A stretch of 64,000 nt of DNA, from the NCBI RefSeq assembly GCF_029382225.1, contig NZ_JARLTC010000009.1, positions 1 through 64,000 of the forward strand, read 5' to 3'. This stretch comes from Spongiactinospora sp. TRM90649. GTDB lineage: Bacteria; Actinomycetota; Actinomycetes; Streptosporangiales; Streptosporangiaceae. The stretch's first letter is position 1; each line of letters begins with the position of its first letter. The notes under the pieces were generated by a model, which was given only the letters and a program-made list of their open reading frames with translations, made no database searches and was not told where the DNA came from. Below are positions 60,261 to 64,000 of this stretch, in pieces. Both the position numbers and the translations under genes were made by a program.

Positions 60261-63200
60261 TCAGACCTCGGTCAGCAGTCCGGTCAGATAGTCGGCGATG
60301 CCCTGGACAGTGGGCCGCTGCCAGAACAGGGTGGCCGGCAGGCTCTGTCCCAGGCGCTTCTCCAGCCTCCGGCGGATCACCACCGTCATGACCGAGTCGA
60401 GTCCCTGCTCGGCGAGCGGGCGCCGGAGATGCAAGTCCGCGGCGGACAGCCGCATCTCCGTCGCGATCTGGCCGCGCACCTCGTCCAGCACGTGCTCGCG
60501 CAGCCGTTCGGGCGGCAGGTCGGCGAACGGCACGGCCTCCTCGGCCGCCCCTGGCCCGTCCTCGGCCGGCGGAGGCGCGTCGATCACCTGGTAGCGCAGA
60601 CCGGCCACGCTCGCGAGCACGTGCCCCGCCTCGTCGGCGACCACGGCGTCGACCACGTCGGGCCGGTCCTGATCGAGCACCACCTCGACGGTCGCGGCCC
60701 GCGGCGGCGCGCCTGCCATGACCATCTCCTCGATGTGGACCGCCATGCGCAGCAGCCGGACGCCCGGGAAGGCCACCGGGGCCATGGACATCACCGCGTC
60801 CAGCGCCGGCGCCCAGGTGCTCGCGTCGGCGAAGGAAACGCGCGCCCGCAGGACGCCGTTGCCCGACAGCAGATCCTCGATGGTCCACTCGAACCCGGTC
60901 GACGGCACGCCGACCTCGGTCAACGCCCGGCGCACCAAGCCGGGGTCGGCCGGTTCCAGGCGATACTCCGCGGAGTCCACCAGCGAACCGGGCGCGCGCG
61001 AGGGTTGCTCGCCGACTCTGGCGTCGGCGTGGACGAGCCAGGCGGGATCCTCCCCGTCGTCGCCGGCCATGCGTGACGCCAGCCGTACGGCATGGCCGTC
61101 GCGGACGACCTGGACCTCCCTGAGGTCAGCCGTCATCAGCGGGTGGCGCATCGCGAGCTCGGCCAGCACCGGCGATCGGCCGTCGCGCGCGGCCGCGTCG
61201 AGGAAGGTGACGGCGAACACGGCGGCGGGAACGATCTCCACGCCGTTCAGCGCGTGGCTGCCCGGATACGGGCGGCTCGCGTCGTCGAGCGCGGTCTGCC
61301 ACACCAGCAGCGGGCTCCCGGCGATGCTGGTCCGGGTGCCCAGCAGGCCGGCCGAGGCCACGCTGTGGCCGCGTCCCTTCACCCGCGTCCGCGGACCCGG
61401 CCGGTGCCAGTGCGTGCGGTGCCGCCACGGGTGGACCGGCAGCGTGGCCAGCTCGCCCTTCGGGTGCAGCGCCCGCCAGTCGACGGCGATCCCGTTGCAG
61501 TGGGCCTTGGCCACGGCGCTGAGGAAGGCACGCGCCTGCGGGTTGTTCCGGCGCAGAGTCGAGCCGGCGAAGCCGTCCTCCACGCCGAGCTCGGCCAGCG
61601 TCTCGTGGATGGAGTGCGTCACCACCGGATGCGGGGAGATCTCCAGAAAGGCGTGGTGGCCGTCGGCGACGGCCTCGCTGACGGCGTCGGCCAGGCGCAC
61701 CGGGTTGCGAAGGTTCGCCGCCCAGTAGGCGCTGTCGGCCGTCATCGCCGCGCGCGGGTCCTCCAGAGCGGTGGTGTAGATCGGAATGCGGGCCTGCTTC
61801 GGCGTGAGGTCAGCCGCGGCGGCCATCAGGTCGGGAAGCAACGGGTCCATGTGAGGGCTGTGGAAGGCCACGTCGGCGGGGACGCGGCGGACCCCGACGC
61901 CCTCTTCCGCCCACTGCTCGATCAGCGCCTCGATCGCGTCCCGGTCGCCGGACACCACCGTGGAGTGCGGCGAGGAGGCGATTCCCGCCACCACGTCCGT
62001 CCGGTCGCCGAGCCGCGCGGCGGCCTCCGCGAACGGCAGCGTGACCATCGCCATCGCCCCCTTGCCGGAGACCCGGCGCAGGAGCGCCGAACGCCGGCAG
62101 ATCAGCCGGGCCCCTTCCTCCACCGTCAGGACCTCCGCGACGACGGCCGCGGCGATCTCGCCGACGGAGTGCCCGATGACGGCGTCCGGGCTCACCCCAT
62201 GAGACCGCCAGAGCGCGGCGAGCCCGAGCTGCATCGCGAAAATCATGGTCTGGATGCGGTCGACGTCGCCTAACGCGTCCTCCAGCAGCACCTGCCTCGG
62301 GGAGAACCCGATCTCCGTGCGGTAGATGGGCTCCAGGGTCTCGATCACCTGCGCGAACACCGGCTCGGCCAGTAGCTCGCGGCCCATGCCCGGCCACTGG
62401 GAGCCGTGCCCCGAGAAGACCCAGACCAGACTGGCGTCCTCGCCGGCGGGCGAACCCGCGACGACGCCGTCCGTGGGCTCCCCTGCGGCCAGCGCCCGCA
62501 GCTCCCTGACGAGCTCGTCGCGGCCGGCGGCCACCGCCACCGCCCGCTCGGCCAGGTGCGAGCGGCGCAGGGCCAGCGTGTGCCCGATGGAGGCCAGGTC
62601 CCCACCCTGCTCGATCTGGTCGGCCAGGGCCTCGGCCATGGGCCGGAGCGCGGACGGCGACGCGGCCGAGAGGGGGAAGAGCATCTCGGTTTCGGGGGTG
62701 GCTTCCCGCTGTGTCGCCGCCCGGGGTGGGGCCTGCTCCAGCAGCACGTGCGCGACGGTCCCGCCGTACCCGAAGCCGGACACGCCCGCGCGACGCGGAT
62801 GGCCGCGCTCGGGCCACGGGGTCTGGCCGGTCACCAGCTTCAGTCCCAGCCGGTCCCACTCGATCGCCGGGTTGATCTCGGTGGCCAGCACGGTGGACGG
62901 GATCTCGGCGCGGTCCAGCGCCAGGACCGCCTTGATGACACCGGCGACGCCGGCCGCGCCCTCCAGGTGGCCGATGTTCGACTTCACCGAGCCGACCAGG
63001 CAGGGACCCGTCCGGCCGGTGCCGTAGATGGCGCCGATCGCCGCCGCTTCCATCGGGTCGCCGAGCGGGGTCCCCGTCCCGTGGGCCTCGATGTAGTCCA
63101 CCGTGCCCGGCTCGATCCCGGCAGCCCGCAGCGCGCCTGTCATGACGTGCTCCTGCGCCTGGCCGCACGGCGCCATGATCCCGTTGGTCCTGCCGTCCTG

Positions 63201-64000
63201 GTTGACCGCGCTGCCGCGCAGTACCGCCAGCACCCGGTCGCCGTCCCGCTCCGCGTCGGCCAGGAGCTTCAGCACCACGACGCCGCAGCCCTCACCGCGG
63301 CCGTAGCCGTCGGCGGAGGCGTCGAACGACTTGCTGCGCCCGTCGGGGGCCAGCGCTCCCGCGGCGTCGAGCGTGAGCGACTGTCCAGGTGAGACGAGCA
63401 GGTTGACGCCACCGGCGAGCGCCACGGCGCTCTCCCCCAGGCGCAGGCTCTGCGCCGCCAGGTGCAGGCTCACCAGCGAGGCGGAGCAGGCCGTGTCCAC
63501 CGTCATGCTCGGCCCGCGCAGGTCCAGGGCGTGCGAAACGCGGTTGGAGACCGCGCAGTTCGCGGAGCCGATGCCGGTCCAGGCGTCGAGGCTCGGCAGG
63601 TCCTCCAGTTGCCGGCCGCCGTAGTCGTAGGTGCAGATGCCGGCGAAGACGCCCGTGTCGGTTCCGGCCAGTGCGCGGGGCGGGATGCCCGCGTGCTCCA
63701 GAGCCTGCCAGGCCACCTCAAGAAAGATCCGCTGCTGCGGGTCCATCAGCTCGGCCTCGCGCGGGGAGATACCGAAGAACTCCGCGTCGAAGCCATCGAT
63801 CTCGCTCAGGAAGTTGCCGACCCTGATGACCCGCCGCAGCGTGGTCGCGAACTCGGGCCCGAGGTCCCCGTAGCCGTCCCAGCGGCCTTCCGGCACCTCT
63901 CCCGTGGTGGTCTCGCCACGGGTCATCAGGTCCCAGAACGCGTCGGGCGAGTTGACGCCTCCCGGGAAACGGCAGCCGATGCCGATCACGGCGAGCGGTT
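60261..64000 (-). CDS. Iterative type I PKS, orsellinate synthase type (5' end off window)
   Basis: At least 1,242 aa visible; the N-terminus lies beyond the right edge, probably by only tens of residues. Numbering from the first visible VIGIGCRFPGG: KS 1-425 with Cys168 (DTACSAS), His303 (EAHGTGTPLGDP), His341 (KSNIGHLEG); AT ~522-820 with Ser608 (GHSVGE); hot-dog DH-like domain from ~880 with HxxxGxxxxP at His912 and Asp1064 (LDAV); ACP with Ser1199 (GLDSVMTV). No KR, ER or C-terminal TE, the AviM/CalO5 plan for orsellinic acid rather than 6-methylsalicylate. The product would be the chlorinated aryl ester unit. Confidence 0.92.
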   Translation of the reverse strand, partial: PLAVIGIGCRFPGGVNSPDAFWDLMTRGETTTGEVPEGRWDGYGDLGPEFATTLRRVIRVGNFLSEIDGFDAEFFGISPREAELMDPQQRIFLEVAWQALEHAGIPPRALAGTDTGVFAGICTYDYGGRQLEDLPSLDAWTGIGSANCAVSNRVSHALDLRGPSMTVDTACSASLVSLHLAAQSLRLGESAVALAGGVNLLVSPGQSLTLDAAGALAPDGRSKSFDASADGYGRGEGCGVVVLKLLADAERDGDRVLAVLRGSAVNQDGRTNGIMAPCGQAQEHVMTGALRAAGIEPGTVDYIEAHGTGTPLGDPMEAAAIGAIYGTGRTGPCLVGSVKSNIGHLEGAAGVAGVIKAVLALDRAEIPSTVLATEINPAIEWDRLGLKLVTGQTPWPERGHPRRAGVSGFGYGGTVAHVLLEQAPPRAATQREATPETEMLFPLSAASPSALRPMAEALADQIEQGGDLASIGHTLALRRSHLAERAVAVAAGRDELVRELRALAAGEPTDGVVAGSPAGEDASLVWVFSGHGSQWPGMGRELLAEPVFAQVIETLEPIYRTEIGFSPRQVLLEDALGDVDRIQTMIFAMQLGLAALWRSHGVSPDAVIGHSVGEIAAAVVAEVLTVEEGARLICRRSALLRRVSGKGAMAMVTLPFAEAAARLGDRTDVVAGIASSPHSTVVSGDRDAIEALIEQWAEEGVGVRRVPADVAFHSPHMDPLLPDLMAAAADLTPKQARIPIYTTALEDPRAAMTADSAYWAANLRNPVRLADAVSEAVADGHHAFLEISPHPVVTHSIHETLAELGVEDGFAGSTLRRNNPQARAFLSAVAKAHCNGIAVDWRALHPKGELATLPVHPWRHRTHWHRPGPRTRVKGRGHSVASAGLLGTRTSIAGSPLLVWQTALDDASRPYPGSHALNGVEIVPAAVFAVTFLDAAARDGRSPVLAELAMRHPLMTADLREVQVVRDGHAVRLASRMAGDDGEDPAWLVHADARVGEQPSRAPGSLVDSAEYRLEPADPGLVRRALTEVGVPSTGFEWTIEDLLSGNGVLRARVSFADASTWAPALDAVMSMAPVAFPGVRLLRMAVHIEEMVMAGAPPRAATVEVVLDQDRPDVVDAVVADEAGHVLASVAGLRYQVIDAPPPAEDGPGAAEEAVPFADLPPERLREHVLDEVRGQIATEMRLSAADLHLRRPLAEQGLDSVMTVVIRRRLEKRLGQSLPATLFWQRPTVQGIADYLTGLLTEV

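Noticed and set aside
60261..64000. 6-methylsalicylate synthase or modular PKS
   Set aside because: No ketoreductase domain between the hot-dog region and the ACP, and only one module with a single ACP; this fits orsellinate synthases.
1..64000. CRISPR arrays, tRNA or rRNA genes
   Set aside because: No regularly spaced repeats and no tRNA- or rRNA-like segments were noticed while reading the sequence.

Overview
The window is high-GC actinomycete DNA: GTG and TTG starts, ATGA/GTGA stop-start overlaps, and gene families typical of filamentous actinobacteria. A Streptosporangiales or Micromonosporales-type host is plausible but cannot be fixed from the sequence. There are two large functional blocks. 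No rRNA, tRNA or CRISPR array was seen.

Block 1 (about 0.6-29.3 kb) is a CoA-ester catabolic island. It encodes two thiolases, six acyl-CoA dehydrogenases (four of them as two adjacent pairs), four crotonase-fold proteins, three MaoC-like hydratases, a class III CoA-transferase, an SDR, a TesB thioesterase, an AtuA-like protein, a cyclase-family metal hydrolase, an amidase, a nitroreductase and a SnoaL-like protein. A ribose-type (CUT2) ABC importer and one TetR regulator complete it. Six copies of an 18-bp operator-like element, consensus CAYACTACNNCGTAGGTT, sit in front of the transcription units. In each, the GTAGTATG side faces the controlled gene and resembles a -10 box. This points to one TetR-repressed regulon importing, CoA-activating and beta-oxidising an unidentified, probably cyclic or branched, substrate. 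A truncated IS5-type transposase lies at the left edge.

Boundary (29.3-31.9 kb): a non-coding stretch, a tandem-domain Lrp/AsnC regulator, an uncharacterised fragment, and an 11-bp perfect hairpin.

Block 2 (31.9 kb to beyond the right edge) is an oligosaccharide-antibiotic gene cluster. Its parts match the orthosomycins (avilamycin/everninomicin): an iterative KS-AT-DH-like-ACP polyketide synthase without a KR (orsellinate synthase type), a flavin halogenase with a flavin reductase, three intact Fe(II)/2-oxoglutarate PhyH-type dioxygenases plus a wrecked fourth, a radical SAM enzyme, four intact glycosyltransferases, six methyltransferases, RmlA, UDP-glucuronate decarboxylase, an NDP-sugar epimerase, and 2,3-dehydratase, 3-ketoreductase and 4-ketoreductase. 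A C-3 aminotransferase beside an acyl-CoA-dehydrogenase-like N-oxygenase indicates a nitrosugar, the everninomicin hallmark. Not seen in the window: the expected C-methyltransferase, the acyltransferase, rRNA methylases and the ABC exporter.

Block 2 also holds four gene remnants (two glycosyltransferases, a PhyH dioxygenase and dTDP-glucose 4,6-dehydratase). Three keep both ends of the gene but have lost the middle. Either the cluster is being remodelled, or it depends on copies elsewhere, notably for RmlB.
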